Source: Streptococcus sp. 1643
GTDB taxonomy: Bacteria > Bacillota > Bacilli > Lactobacillales > Streptococcaceae
DNA length: 64,000 bases
Direction: 5' to 3'
Assembly (NCBI RefSeq): GCF_006228325.1
Contig: NZ_CP040231.1
Location: 1,127,001-1,191,000 of the forward strand
The position numbers and the translations under genes are program-made. The notes below the pieces were generated by a model. It had not been told where the DNA came from. It saw only the letters and a program-made list of their open reading frames with translations, and searched no databases. Positions 29,660 to 39,085 of this stretch are shown here, one piece after another (position 1 is the first letter of the stretch; each line of letters opens with the position of its first letter).

Positions 29660-30718
29660 TTACTTACCTCCTTTAACTTGTTTTTTAGGTTTGACAAAGC
29701 GTTCGATAATGTAGTGAACGCTGACAAAGAAGATAATAGACGCTGTTACAATGCTGACAAGCTCAGACGGAACTTGTGCTGCATTCATACCCGGTGCTCC
29801 TACTTGCAAAACTCCAAATAAGAAGGCTGCAAAGAGAATTCCAATTGGTGAATTTCCAGCAAGCAAACTAACTGCCATCCCGTTAAATCCGATAGCCAAT
29901 GATGATCCCTGAACGTAAACGTTTTGGAAAGTTCCAAGACCTTCGACAGCTCCACCAAGACCAGCCAAGGCACCAGAGATAATCATTGATAGGATGATTG
30001 TACGTTTTGCTGAAATACCAGCGTACTCTGAAGCGTGGGGATTAAGACCAACTGCACGAATTTCAAAACCGAGAGTCGTTTTCTTGAGCAAGAACCAAAT
30101 CACGCCAACAGCAATGATTGCAAAGAAGATTCCGATATTCATACGGGAATTTCCAGTCAACTCTGATAACCATGGTGTCTGGTATGTAGCATTGGCACTA
30201 ACACGAATCGTTGAATCTGTACTTTGCATAATATCTTTAGGAAAGGCATGAATAAAGGCATTTCCCACATACAATACAATGTAGTTCATCATGATGGTCA
30301 CGATAACCTCTGACGTACCGAGATAGGCTCTGAGGATACCTGGAATCGCACCAACAATTCCACCTGAGATCAAAGCAATAATCACTGTTAATGGAATCAA
30401 AACGAGACGAGGCATATCTGGATTTGACAAGGCAAACCAACCACTGAGAATCCAGCCTGCAAGTGCTTGACCAGGAAGTCCAACGTTAAAGAAACCTGCT
30501 CGACTGGCAACTGCGAAACCAAGACCTATCAAGACAAGAGGACCCATGGCACGGAAAATTTCTCCAATCCCACGGAGGCTACCAAAAGCTGTATAGAACA
30601 ACTCCTCATAACCCCAGATAGCATCATATCCGAAGATCCACATGACAATGGCTCCGAGCAAGATTCCTAAGAATACGGAAATCAAGGGAACCGAAATTTG
30701 TTGTAATTTTTTAGACAT
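29660..30718 (-). CDS. Nucleoside ABC transporter, permease 1
   Basis: 352 aa from M-S-K-K-L-Q-Q, the start used by pneumococcal homologues; an earlier in-frame start (30745) lies inside the ATPase gene. Paralogous to permease 2 (NupP/YufP type), with G-L-P-G-Q-A-L-A-G and G-L-N-P-H-A-S-E-Y coupling motifs. Overlaps the ATPase end by 8 bp. Forms the channel half-pair with permease 2. Confidence 0.9.
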   Translation of the reverse strand: MSKKLQQISVPLISVFLGILLGAIVMWIFGYDAIWGYEELFYTAFGSLRGIGEIFRAMGPLVLIGLGFAVASRAGFFNVGLPGQALAGWILSGWFALSNPDMPRLVLIPLTVIIALISGGIVGAIPGILRAYLGTSEVIVTIMMNYIVLYVGNAFIHAFPKDIMQSTDSTIRVSANATYQTPWLSELTGNSRMNIGIFFAIIAVGVIWFLLKKTTLGFEIRAVGLNPHASEYAGISAKRTIILSMIISGALAGLGGAVEGLGTFQNVYVQGSSLAIGFNGMAVSLLAGNSPIGILFAAFLFGVLQVGAPGMNAAQVPSELVSIVTASIIFFVSVHYIIERFVKPKKQVKGGK

Positions 30719-32246
30719 CACTCTTCTCCTTTCCCAAGTTTCCACCTGCCATCAAGACACCAAGTTCTTGTTTGTTAGTTGTTTCTGGCGATACAATACC
30801 TTGAATCTTTCCATCGTGAATAACAGCAATTCGGTCTGAGACATTTAAAATCTCATCCAATTCAAAGCTGACAACAAGGACAGCCTTCCCGTTATCACGC
30901 TCTTCAATCAAACGTTTGTGGATATATTCAATGGCACCGACATCCAAACCACGAGTTGGCTGGCTGACGATAAGGAGATCAGGATCACGATCAATCTCAC
31001 GAGCGATAATCGCTTTTTGTTGATTTCCTCCTGAAAGAGCTGCTGCAGGAACAAATTCACTGGCAGCACGGACATCAAATTCTTCCATCAATTTCTTAGC
31101 ATGCGAAGTGATATTGGCATAGTTCAAGATACCATTCTTGCTGAGTGGTTCTTTGTAGTAGGTTTGAAGAGCGATATTTTCTGAAATCATCATCTCCAAA
31201 ATCAAGCCATCACGGTGACGGTCTTCAGGAACATGCCCCACACTGAGTTCTGTAATTTGTCGAGGATGCATCCCTACGATTGATTTGCCTTTTAATTCAA
31301 CGCTACCTGACTCAACCTTACGAAGACCAGTAATGGCTTGAATGAGTTCAGACTGACCATTGCCATCAATACCTGCAATACCGACAATTTCACCAGCACG
31401 AACATCCAAAGAAAGATTCTTCACAGCTGGTACACCGCGGTTTTCATTGACAACCAAGTCTTTGATAGACAAGACCACTTCTTTGGGTTGTGGTGCTTGT
31501 TTTTCCGTTTTAAAGGAGACTGAGCGTCCAACCATCATTTCTGCCAAGTCCGCATTTGTTGCCCCTGCGATTTCAACTGTCTGGATTGATTTCCCACGAC
31601 GGATAACCGTGACTCGATTGGATACCGCACGAATCTCATCCAGTTTATGGGTAATCAAAATGATAGACTTCCCTTCTTTGACAAGGTTTTTCATGATTGC
31701 CATCAACTCATCAATCTCTGAAGGAGTCAATACGGCTGTAGGTTCGTCAAAGATAAGGATATCAGCACCACGATAGAGTGTTTTCAAGATTTCTACACGT
31801 TGTTGGGCTCCAACGGAAATATCCGCCACCTTAGCAGCAGGATCCACTGCCAAACCATAACGTTCAGAAAGAGCCTTGATTTCTTTAGTAGCACCAGCTA
31901 TATCTAGAACACCATTTTTAGTGATTTCACTCCCTAAAATGATATTCTCAGCTACTGTAAAAGCTTCAACCAACATAAAATGTTGGTGAACCATCCCAAT
32001 TCCAAGACCAGCGGCTTTAGATGGTGAGTCTAGTTTTACAACCTGACCATTCACCACAATTTCACCACTTGTTGGTTCAAGAAGTCCTGCCAGCATATTC
32101 ATCAGAGTGGATTTACCCGCTCCATTTTCTCCTAAAAGTGCATGAATTTCACCTTTTCGCAGTTGCAAGTTGATTTTGTCGTTTGCTACAAATTCACCAA
32201 ACACCTTGGTAATATCCCGCATCTCAATGACATTTTCGTGTGCCAT
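30711..32246 (-). CDS. Nucleoside ABC transporter, double ATPase
   Basis: 511 aa with two ABC domains. N-terminal half: Walker A G-E-N-G-A-G-K-S-T, signature I-S-V-G-A-Q-Q-R (variant), Walker B I-L-I-F-D-E-P-T. C-terminal half: degenerate Walker A (G-I-D-G-N-G-Q-S-E) and signature L-S-G-G-N-Q-Q-K. This asymmetric layout is normal for sugar/nucleoside importers (NupO/YufO). A hairpin in the gap to pnrA probably reduces its expression relative to the lipoprotein. Confidence 0.93.
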   Translation of the reverse strand: MAHENVIEMRDITKVFGEFVANDKINLQLRKGEIHALLGENGAGKSTLMNMLAGLLEPTSGEIVVNGQVVKLDSPSKAAGLGIGMVHQHFMLVEAFTVAENIILGSEITKNGVLDIAGATKEIKALSERYGLAVDPAAKVADISVGAQQRVEILKTLYRGADILIFDEPTAVLTPSEIDELMAIMKNLVKEGKSIILITHKLDEIRAVSNRVTVIRRGKSIQTVEIAGATNADLAEMMVGRSVSFKTEKQAPQPKEVVLSIKDLVVNENRGVPAVKNLSLDVRAGEIVGIAGIDGNGQSELIQAITGLRKVESGSVELKGKSIVGMHPRQITELSVGHVPEDRHRDGLILEMMISENIALQTYYKEPLSKNGILNYANITSHAKKLMEEFDVRAASEFVPAAALSGGNQQKAIIAREIDRDPDLLIVSQPTRGLDVGAIEYIHKRLIEERDNGKAVLVVSFELDEILNVSDRIAVIHDGKIQGIVSPETTNKQELGVLMAGGNLGKEKSDV

Positions 32247-32311
32247 ATGCTCTTCCTTTCAGAGGTTTATTTTATTTCAATAAAACCTGCTAATCACATT
32301 AACAAGCTCTA

Positions 32312-32362
32312 TTGAGACAAAAATTGCCTCAATCCTTAAAGAAGCGACCAATGGCCGCTTCC
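32312..32362 (-). terminator. Attenuating hairpins between pnrA and the ATPase gene
   Basis: GAAGCGGCC-attg-GGTCGCTTC type stem at 32341-32361 with TTTAAGG after it, then a second stem TTGAGGC/TCTCAA at 32312-32332. The weak T-run suggests partial termination, giving more lipoprotein than transporter. Inference. Confidence 0.5.
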
Positions 32363-32382
32363 TAAGAAATGACTTTTATCCA

Positions 32383-33438
32383 TTATTTTTCAGGAACTTT
32401 TACGCTTCCGTCAAGGATTTTAGCTTTTGCATCTTCAACAGCTTTTTTACCTTCTTCTGAAAGGTTTGTTACTGCTAGCTCAACCCCTTTATCTTTCAAT
32501 GAGTAAACAATCACTTGTCCACCAGGGAATTCACCTTTTTCTGTTTTGTTGGCAATATCTTTTACAGTTGTACCAACTTGTTTCAATGTAGATACAAGAA
32601 CGAAGTTAGATTCTTTACCATCTTTAGAAGTGTATTTACCTTCTGCTGCTTGGTCACGGTCTACACCGATAACCCAAACTTTTTCGTTTTCATTTTTGTT
32701 TTCGTTCAATGATTTTGCTTCAGCAAAGACACCAGCACCTGTACCTCCAGCTGCTTGGTAGACAACGTCTGCACCGGCAGCGTATTGAGCTGCTGCGATT
32801 GTTTTACCTTTGGCAGCATCACCAAATGAACCAGCGTAGTCAACTTGGACTTTGATAGATGGGTCTACTGATTCAACACCAGCTTTGAATCCAGCTGCAA
32901 AACGTGAAATAACTTCAGATTCGATACCACCTACAAAACCAACTTGTTTTGTTTTAGTTGTTTTAGCTGCTGCAACACCAGCAAGGTAAGCTGCTTCGTT
33001 ATCCGCAAATCTTACGCTCGCAACATTCTTTTGACCTTCAATCACATCATCAATCAAGACATAGTTTAGGTCAGAGTGGTCTTTCGCTGCTTCCTCAACT
33101 GCATTGTGAAGGGCAAAACCAACACCGAAGATCAGGTTGTAACTTCCAGCCGCTTGTTGCAAGTTGTTAGCATAGTCTGCTTCGCTTGTTGATTGGAAGT
33201 AAGTGTAACCTTTATCTTTAGAAAGATTGTGTTCTTTACCCCAGTCTTGCAAACCTTCCCAAGCTGATTGGTTAAATGATTTATCATCAACACCACCAGT
33301 ATCTGTTACGATTGCTGCTTTGGTCTTCATTTCTGATGAAGATGAAGCTGCGTTACGAGAAGAGCGGTTACCACATGCAGCAAGTCCAACTGCTGCTACT
33401 GCAACTAGACCAAGGCCTAGCCATTGTTTCTTGTTCAT
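32383..33438 (-). CDS. pnrA: Nucleoside-binding lipoprotein (BmpA/PnrA family)
   Basis: 351 aa from M-N-K-K-Q-W-L-G with AGGAGG 7 nt upstream; the longer frame to 33510 is non-coding leader. Signal peptide with lipobox L-A-A-C (Cys22), a Ser-rich linker, then the BMP-family periplasmic fold (T-D-T-G-G-V-D-D-K-S-F-N-Q). Pneumococcal PnrA/TmpC binds purine and pyrimidine nucleosides for the ABC importer encoded just downstream. Confidence 0.93.
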   Translation of the reverse strand: MNKKQWLGLGLVAVAAVGLAACGNRSSRNAASSSSEMKTKAAIVTDTGGVDDKSFNQSAWEGLQDWGKEHNLSKDKGYTYFQSTSEADYANNLQQAAGSYNLIFGVGFALHNAVEEAAKDHSDLNYVLIDDVIEGQKNVASVRFADNEAAYLAGVAAAKTTKTKQVGFVGGIESEVISRFAAGFKAGVESVDPSIKVQVDYAGSFGDAAKGKTIAAAQYAAGADVVYQAAGGTGAGVFAEAKSLNENKNENEKVWVIGVDRDQAAEGKYTSKDGKESNFVLVSTLKQVGTTVKDIANKTEKGEFPGGQVIVYSLKDKGVELAVTNLSEEGKKAVEDAKAKILDGSVKVPEK

Positions 33439-33504
33439 TACTGAACCTCCTAAATAAGATGTGCAACGATGTTGCAAGTATGGATTGGTTGGCCACAAGG
33501 ACCG

Positions 33505-33525
33505 CGTCACTCAGAGAGTGACTCA
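33505..33525 (-). other. Hairpin between cdd and pnrA
   Basis: GTCACTC-aga-GAGTGAC, 7-bp perfect stem directly after the cdd stop and without a T-run. Probably an mRNA processing or stability element in the operon. Confidence 0.45.
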
Positions 33526-33527
33526 GA

Positions 33528-33917
33528 CTAGTTTAAGTCTGTAAATGAGTATGGAAGTAACTCCCCGACCGTCATCTCGACCGTCGATTTATCTTTAGCG
33601 ACTAAAGTCACTTTTAGATCTTGTTCAAAAAATTCAACCATGACCTGGCGACAAGCACCACATGGCGAGATGGGTTTTTCAGTTTGTCCGTAGACAATCA
33701 ATTCTGAAAACTCCCGTTGCCCCTCCGAAACTGCTTTAAAAATAGCAGTACGTTCTCCACAATTAGTCAAGGGATAACTAGCATTCTCGATATTGACACC
33801 CGTATAAATGCTACCATCCTTGGCAACTAAAACAGCTCCGATAGGAAAGTGAGAATAAGGCACATAAGCTTTCTTGCTAGTTTCAATTGCTAGTTCAATC
33901 AACTCAGTAGTCGCCAT
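33528..33917 (-). CDS. cdd: Cytidine deaminase
   Basis: 129 aa, tetrameric type. Zinc ligands Cys53, Cys86 and Cys89 and catalytic Glu55 ([15 protein letters not shown]). Deaminates cytidine and deoxycytidine to uridine forms, feeding the phosphorylase encoded upstream. Start overlaps the deoC end by 14 bp. Confidence 0.95.
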   Translation of the reverse strand: MATTELIELAIETSKKAYVPYSHFPIGAVLVAKDGSIYTGVNIENASYPLTNCGERTAIFKAVSEGQREFSELIVYGQTEKPISPCGACRQVMVEFFEQDLKVTLVAKDKSTVEMTVGELLPYSFTDLN

Positions 33918-34566
33918 CTGCCAATTCTCCTTTTAAGATTGTTACACCAGCAGATGTTCCGATACGGGTAGCGCCTGCTTCCACAAAAGCGACAGCATCT
34001 GCATATGAACGAGCTCCACCAGCTGCCTTAACTCCCATATCTGGCCCGACTGTTTCACGCATCAACTGAACATCCTCAATAGTGGCACCACCAGTTGAAA
34101 ATCCAGTTGATGTTTTGACAAAGTCAGCGCCTGCTTTCTGGGATAATTGGCAGACCACAACCTTTTCATCGTCTGTCAACAAGCAAGCTTCAATAATGAC
34201 CTTAACCAACTTGTCACCACTTGCTTCTACGACAGCACGGATGTCCGATTCAACCAAATCCAGATTTCCTGATTTGAGGGCACCAACATTGATAACCATA
34301 TCAATCTCATCCGCACCGTTTTGAACAGCTTCTTTTGTTTCAAAAGCTTTCACAGCTGAAGTTGTTGCTCCCAAAGGAAAACCTACTACTGTACAAACCT
34401 TTACATCTGAGCTTTCAAGCCCTGTTTTCGCATGTTTAACCCATGTGGGATTGACACAAACACTGGCAAAGTCATACTCACGCGCTTCAGATAGCAAACA
34501 ATCAATTTGTTCTTGGCTTGCATCTTGCTTTAAAAGCGTATGATCAATATATTTATTTAACTTCAT
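33904..34566 (-). CDS. deoC: Deoxyribose-phosphate aldolase
   Basis: 220-aa class I aldolase splitting 2-deoxyribose-5-phosphate into acetaldehyde and glyceraldehyde-3-phosphate. Schiff-base Lys in F-V-K-T-S-T-G-F and second catalytic Lys in G-V-K-A-A-G-G. Lets deoxyribose from nucleosides enter glycolysis. Lies 19 nt after pdp. Confidence 0.95.
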   Translation of the reverse strand: MKLNKYIDHTLLKQDASQEQIDCLLSEAREYDFASVCVNPTWVKHAKTGLESSDVKVCTVVGFPLGATTSAVKAFETKEAVQNGADEIDMVINVGALKSGNLDLVESDIRAVVEASGDKLVKVIIEACLLTDDEKVVVCQLSQKAGADFVKTSTGFSTGGATIEDVQLMRETVGPDMGVKAAGGARSYADAVAFVEAGATRIGTSAGVTILKGELADGDY

Positions 34567-34585
34567 ATTCGGATTCTCCCTGGTT

Positions 34586-35863
34586 TTATGAGATAATTTC
34601 TATAATTTCTCGTAAACTTTGCACTCCATCATTTATTTTAACATATTTTTGAAATTCTGTAACTAGTTCAGAAGAAATTTTTCCATTTGTATAAACTTTT
34701 GCAACAATTTCACCCTTTTGAACGGAGTCTCCAACTTTCTTTTCAAAAACAATCCCTGTTTCATAGTCCAAGTCATCAGACTTGACTGCACGACCAGCTC
34801 CTAGTCTCATGGCATAGAGCCCAAATTCCATAGCTGGAAGAGCTGAAATAACACCCGTTTCTTGAGCAGGGATTTCCACCACATGGGCAACTTTGACTGG
34901 GCGATAGAGATCTTCTAAATCACCACCTTGTGCTGCTACCATTTCTTCAAACTTAGCCAGTGCTTGGCCATTTTCCAGGTGTTGACAGATTTCCTTGATC
35001 GTTTTCTCAACATCAGCCAAGCCAAGCATAATCTGAGCTAGCTCGCAGATAAAGTGACTAATATCTTCTCGGCCATTTCCTTTGAGAATATCGATTGCCT
35101 CAAGGATTTCGAGACGATTGCCAATAGCTTTTCCCAAGGGTTGGCTCATATCGGTAATGACTGCTACCGTCTTTCGACCAACTGCCTTACCAAGATCCAC
35201 CATGGTTTGAGCCAATTCGCGCGCCTCATCAACCGTCTTCATGAAGGCCCCCTCACCGACCGTTACGTCTAGCAAAATGGCATCCGCTCCTGCAGCAATT
35301 TTCTTGCTCATCACCGAACTAGCAATCAAAGGAATCGTGTCGACAGTTGCTGTCACATCACGGAGGGCATAGAGAAGTTTATCTGCTTTAACCAGCTGAT
35401 CGGACTGCCCAATGACAGATACACCAATGTCCTGTACCTGACGAATGAAATCTTCTTGACTTCGCTCAACTTGATAGCCCTTAATGGACTCCAATTTATC
35501 AATTGTTCCACCAGTATGGCCGAGACCACGACCACTCATTTTAGCTACGGGAACACCGAAACTCGCAACAAGGGGAGCCAAGATTAAGGTCACCTTATCA
35601 CCTACACCACCAGTCGAATGCTTATCAACTTTAACCCCATCAATAGCTGACAAGTCAAACTCCTGACCTGTCTTGACCATATTCATCGTTAGATCAGAAA
35701 TCTCACGTGTGGTCATTCCTTTAAAATAAACAGCCATAGCAAAAGCAGACATCTGATAGTCTGGAACAGTTCCAGCCACATAGCCTTCTACCAACCATTT
35801 GATTTCAGCTGCAGTCAGTTCTTGACCATCTCGTTTCTTTTGAATTAAATCAACTGCTCTCAT
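34586..35863 (-). CDS. pdp: Pyrimidine-nucleoside phosphorylase
   Basis: 425 aa. Family signature [10 protein letters not shown] (phosphate site), [16 protein letters not shown], and the C-terminal PYNP domain. Cleaves uridine, thymidine and deoxyuridine to base and (deoxy)ribose-1-phosphate. Its ATG overlaps the methyltransferase stop by 4 bp. Confidence 0.95.
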   Translation of the reverse strand: MRAVDLIQKKRDGQELTAAEIKWLVEGYVAGTVPDYQMSAFAMAVYFKGMTTREISDLTMNMVKTGQEFDLSAIDGVKVDKHSTGGVGDKVTLILAPLVASFGVPVAKMSGRGLGHTGGTIDKLESIKGYQVERSQEDFIRQVQDIGVSVIGQSDQLVKADKLLYALRDVTATVDTIPLIASSVMSKKIAAGADAILLDVTVGEGAFMKTVDEARELAQTMVDLGKAVGRKTVAVITDMSQPLGKAIGNRLEILEAIDILKGNGREDISHFICELAQIMLGLADVEKTIKEICQHLENGQALAKFEEMVAAQGGDLEDLYRPVKVAHVVEIPAQETGVISALPAMEFGLYAMRLGAGRAVKSDDLDYETGIVFEKKVGDSVQKGEIVAKVYTNGKISSELVTEFQKYVKINDGVQSLREIIEIIS

Positions 35864-36450
35864 TCTTTCACACTTCTAAGGATATAGTATCCCTTATCTT
35901 TCTTTACGATTTCACAATTTCCAAAAACGTCTTCCATCTTACTTTTAGCACTTGGAGCTCCTTGTTTTTTCTGAATGACGATGGTTAAATCTCCTCTGTC
36001 TTTCAAGAAATCTCTGCTCTTTTCGATAATCTCATGAACAACCTGTTTGCCCGCTCGAATCGGCGGATTGGAAATAACATGGTCAAACTTCCCTTCAACT
36101 TGTTCATAGATATTGGATTGGAAAATCGTTGCTTCTACTTTATTACGTTCAGCATTTTGTCGCGCTAGGTCCAAGGCACGATTATTGATATCGACCATAG
36201 TTGCCTGAACTCCGTAAGCCTTGACCAAAGTAATACCAAGGGGACCGTACCCACAGCCGACATCAAGGACCGTCTCTCCTTCATTTACCTCTAGACACTT
36301 GAGCAAGAGCTGACTCCCAAAGTCAACCATTTTCTTGCTAAAAACACCCGCATCCGTCAAAAAGGTCATGTTTTCTCCCAACAACTCCACTCTTAACTCA
36401 TGAATGTCGTGAGCAGCATCAGGATTTTCTGCATAATACATTTTACTCAT
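35860..36450 (-). CDS. RsmC/YbxB-type class I SAM methyltransferase
   Basis: 196 aa. SAM motif V-L-D-V-G-C-G-Y-G-P-L-G and catalytic N-P-P-I (I-S-N-P-P-I-R-A-G) typical of RsmC-like guanine-N2 rRNA methyltransferases; the exact target is not established. First gene of the nucleoside-salvage operon. No ribosome site: TGG-TAAAAT ends 6 nt before ATG, predicting a leaderless mRNA. Confidence 0.9.
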   Translation of the reverse strand: MSKMYYAENPDAAHDIHELRVELLGENMTFLTDAGVFSKKMVDFGSQLLLKCLEVNEGETVLDVGCGYGPLGITLVKAYGVQATMVDINNRALDLARQNAERNKVEATIFQSNIYEQVEGKFDHVISNPPIRAGKQVVHEIIEKSRDFLKDRGDLTIVIQKKQGAPSAKSKMEDVFGNCEIVKKDKGYYILRSVKE

Positions 36451-36456
36451 AAAACT

Positions 36457-36486
36457 ATTTTACCATAATTTGGCTTGAATTGTAAA
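36457..36486 (-). promoter_or_regulatory. Leaderless-type promoter of the nucleoside operon
   Basis: -35 TTTACA, 18-bp spacer, extended -10 TGG-TAAAAT (36457-36465), then 6 nt to ATG at 36450. Confidence 0.65.
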
Positions 36487-36652
36487 TCGTTTACAAAGTG
36501 ATGAGCAAATGAAAAAGACTGAAGAATCCTAGTCAAAAAACCTTTTCTTCAATCTCTTTCAATTATTAGAAATACATTACAATCTATCGGGAACTACAAA
36601 TTATCATAGTCAGGAAAAAACAGTTCGTCTGCAATCAGGCGCATTTTTATTA

Positions 36653-37057
36653 CTATTTCTTAACCTTAAAATACTTTATTATCAACAAGATTCCCAATAT
36701 GATGTTTAGATAAAAACCCAACTGATAAGTTTGTGTCAAGATTTCCAAACTTGTCCAAAGTCGTATCAAATCCTCTAGTGACATACGGAATAGATATCCT
36801 TCTGTAGCAATCCACAAAATCAAAAATAGATAACTACCAGCAGCAAGCCATTTCGTCCACTGCTTTTTTACTAGCCAAGCAATCAAGAGCGAACAGATAA
36901 AGACAACTGTTACAATGGCATGTTCCATCAAAAAAGTAAAACCGTAATAGATTTCCACAAAGCGTCTACCATTATCCGCATTCGCTCCCCTTATAAAAGG
37001 TAAGGCAAAACTTAAAATAAAACAGAGTTCCAATATATAACTTTTTAAGATTTTCAT
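36653..37057 (-). CDS. Hypothetical membrane protein, 134 aa
   Basis: Four hydrophobic segments (about 5-24, 40-62, 70-90, 110-130). No family recognised. AGGAGG site before ATG, and a promoter TTGATG-17-TATAAT at 37168-37196, so it is expressed alone. A short GC stem (CGCCTG/CAGACG, about 36630-36645) with T-run may end it. Confidence 0.7.
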   Translation of the reverse strand: MKILKSYILELCFILSFALPFIRGANADNGRRFVEIYYGFTFLMEHAIVTVVFICSLLIAWLVKKQWTKWLAAGSYLFLILWIATEGYLFRMSLEDLIRLWTSLEILTQTYQLGFYLNIILGILLIIKYFKVKK

Positions 37058-37167
37058 GACACACCTCCTATAAGTTGTGAACCAAAAAGCCCACTTTCAA
37101 TAACTGATAAGTCTTCAGAAACCATTCCCTATCTCATTATTAAATTATTCAACCTCCATCTACCTCT

Positions 37168-37196
37168 ATTATACGATATTGACTTACTACCATCAA
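37168..37196 (-). promoter_or_regulatory. Promoter of the 134-aa membrane protein gene
   Basis: -35 TTGATG (37191-37196), 17-bp spacer, -10 TATAAT (37168-37173) on the minus strand. Confidence 0.65.
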
Positions 37197-37258
37197 GAAA
37201 CCGCTTTATCTTTTTAGCTTTTTATGGTATGATAAACAAAATATCTAGGGGAAAACAA

Positions 37259-38179
37259 ATGACCAACGAATTTTTACATTTTGAAAAAATCAGTCGCCAG
37301 ACTTGGCAATCATTGCATCGCAAAACAACCCCTCCCTTGACAGAGGAAGAGTTAGAATCCATCAAGAGTTTCAATGACCAGATTAGTCTACAGGACGTAA
37401 CAGATGTCTATCTTCCCCTAGTTCATCTTATCCATATTTACAAGCGCACCAAGGATGATTTGGCTTTTTCAAAAGGAATTTTTCTCCAACGTGAAAGCAA
37501 ATCCCAACCTTTTATTATTGGGGTTTCTGGTAGTGTTGCTGTGGGGAAATCGACCACTAGTCGCTTACTTCAGATTCTTCTATCACGCACTCTTCCAGAT
37601 GCTACTGTAGAATTGGTGACGACTGACGGTTTTCTCTATCCCAATCAAACCTTGATTGACCAAGATATCTTAAATCGCAAAGGTTTTCCTGAAAGTTATG
37701 ATATGGAAGCCTTGCTGAATTTTCTTGACCGCCTAAAGAATGGGCAAGATGTCGATATTCCTGTCTATTCTCATGAAGTGTATGACATCGTTCCTGGAGA
37801 GAAACAACGTGTCAAAGCTGCTGATTTTGTCATTGTCGAAGGCATCAACGTCTTTCAAAACCCTCAAAATGAGCGCCTTTACATTACTGATTTCTTTGAT
37901 TTCTCCATCTATGTGGATGCAGCAGTTGAAGACATTGAAAGCTGGTATCTGGATCGTTTCTTAAAGCTGCTCAGCTTTGCCCAAAATGATCCCAACAGCT
38001 ACTACCACCGCTTTACGCAAATGCCGATTGGAGAAGTTGAAGCCTTTGCTCACCAGGTTTGGACCAGCATTAATCTCACAAATCTACAAAACTATATCGA
38101 ACCGACAAGGAATCGCGCCGAGGTCATTCTCCACAAGACTAAAAACCATGAAATCGATGAAATTTACCTAAAAAAATAA
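37259..38179 (+). CDS. coaA: Type I pantothenate kinase
   Basis: 306 aa. P-loop [12 protein letters not shown] (88-99). Phosphorylates pantothenate, the committed step of CoA synthesis, and is usually feedback inhibited by CoA. Start M-T-N-E-F-L-H with AGGGG 8 nt away; an in-frame start ten codons earlier has no site. Extended -10 (TGG-TATGAT) about 30 nt upstream. Confidence 0.95.
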   Translation: MTNEFLHFEKISRQTWQSLHRKTTPPLTEEELESIKSFNDQISLQDVTDVYLPLVHLIHIYKRTKDDLAFSKGIFLQRESKSQPFIIGVSGSVAVGKSTTSRLLQILLSRTLPDATVELVTTDGFLYPNQTLIDQDILNRKGFPESYDMEALLNFLDRLKNGQDVDIPVYSHEVYDIVPGEKQRVKAADFVIVEGINVFQNPQNERLYITDFFDFSIYVDAAVEDIESWYLDRFLKLLSFAQNDPNSYYHRFTQMPIGEVEAFAHQVWTSINLTNLQNYIEPTRNRAEVILHKTKNHEIDEIYLKK

Positions 38180-38186
38180 TTTCCCC

Positions 38187-38215
38187 TTGTCAAAACCTAA
38201 GTTTTCATATATAAT
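38187..38215 (+). promoter_or_regulatory. rpsT promoter
   Basis: -35 TTGTCA (38187-38192), 17-bp spacer, -10 TATAAT (38210-38215). Confidence 0.75.
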
Positions 38216-38246
38216 GGTATAGTTAGTAAATATGGAGGTAAGAACA

Positions 38247-38483
38247 TTGGCAAACATTAAATCAGCTATCAAACGCGCTGAATTGAACGTTAAACAAAAC
38301 GAAAAAAACTCAGCTCAAAAATCAGCTATGCGTACTGCTATCAAAGCTTTCGAAGCAAACCCTTCTGAAGAACTTTTCCGTGCTGCTAGCTCAGCTATCG
38401 ACAAAGCAGAAACTAAAGGTTTGATTCATAAAAACAAAGCAAGCCGCGATAAAGCTCGTCTTTCAGCTAAACTTGCTAAATAA
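38247..38483 (+). CDS. rpsT: 30S ribosomal protein S20
   Basis: 78 aa, basic, three-helix 16S rRNA binder. The start that fits is TTG, with GGAGG 8 nt upstream, giving (M)-A-N-I-K-S-A. An in-frame ATG five codons earlier is fused to the GGAGG itself and cannot be served by it. E. coli rpsT also starts with UUG, where the weak start is part of autoregulation. Confidence 0.93.
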
Positions 38484-38484
38484 G

Positions 38485-38511
38485 AAACAGTCCATAGAGG
38501 CTGTTTTTTTG
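38485..38511 (+). terminator. rpsT terminator
   Basis: AACAG(T)C...G(G)CTGTT 7-bp stem with eight T after it. Confidence 0.75.
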
Positions 38512-38535
38512 TCCTCTAATCAGAAAAGGAAGAAA

Positions 38536-39069
38536 ATGAAAATAGCAATCATCGGATATTCTGGAGCCGGCAAGTCCACTCTGGCAGAAAGGTTATCTAG
38601 CCACTACTCCATCCCCAAACTGCATATGGACACACTCCAATTTCAACCTGGTTGGCAAGACAGTGACCCCGAATGGATGTTGACCGAAATGAAAAACTTT
38701 CTCACAAAGCACGAAGCTTGGGTCATCGACGGCAACTACTCTTGGTGTTGCTATGAAGAAAGAATGCTGGAAGCTGACCAAATCATCTTTCTCAATTTTT
38801 CACCATGGACTTGTCTCTTTCGAGCCTTTAAACGGTATCTCACATACCGAGGCAAGGTCAGAGAAAGTATGGCTGCAGGTTGCCCTGAACGCTTTGACTG
38901 GGAATTTATCAGATGGATTCTCTGGGATGGGCGTACAATACCTGCTAAAGAACGCTATCAGCAGGTTCAAGAAACCTACTCTGAGAAAGTAATTGTCCTC
39001 CGGTCTCAAAAGGAGATGGACTACTTCTTAGAAAATCTCGTACATAACAAGAAAAACCAACGTGCCTAA
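38536..39069 (+). CDS. P-loop kinase-like protein (FlaR / DNA topology modulation type)
   Basis: 177 aa. Walker A G-Y-S-G-A-G-K-S-T (7-15), then M-D-T and I-D-G-N-Y landmarks of the adenylate-kinase-like FlaR family. Substrate unknown; the old name refers to L. lactis flanking-region work rather than a proven topology role. AAGGAAG site before ATG. The final codons and the stop are inside the terminator hairpin. Confidence 0.82.
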   Translation: MKIAIIGYSGAGKSTLAERLSSHYSIPKLHMDTLQFQPGWQDSDPEWMLTEMKNFLTKHEAWVIDGNYSWCCYEERMLEADQIIFLNFSPWTCLFRAFKRYLTYRGKVRESMAAGCPERFDWEFIRWILWDGRTIPAKERYQQVQETYSEKVIVLRSQKEMDYFLENLVHNKKNQRA

Positions 39070-39081
39070 CGTTGGTTTTTT
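39052..39081. terminator. Bidirectional terminator P-loop gene / metG
   Basis: AAAAACCAACG-tgcctaa-CGTTGGTTTTT, perfect 11-bp stem with T-runs on both strands, overlapping the P-loop gene's stop. Confidence 0.9.
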
Positions 39082-39085
39082 GCTA

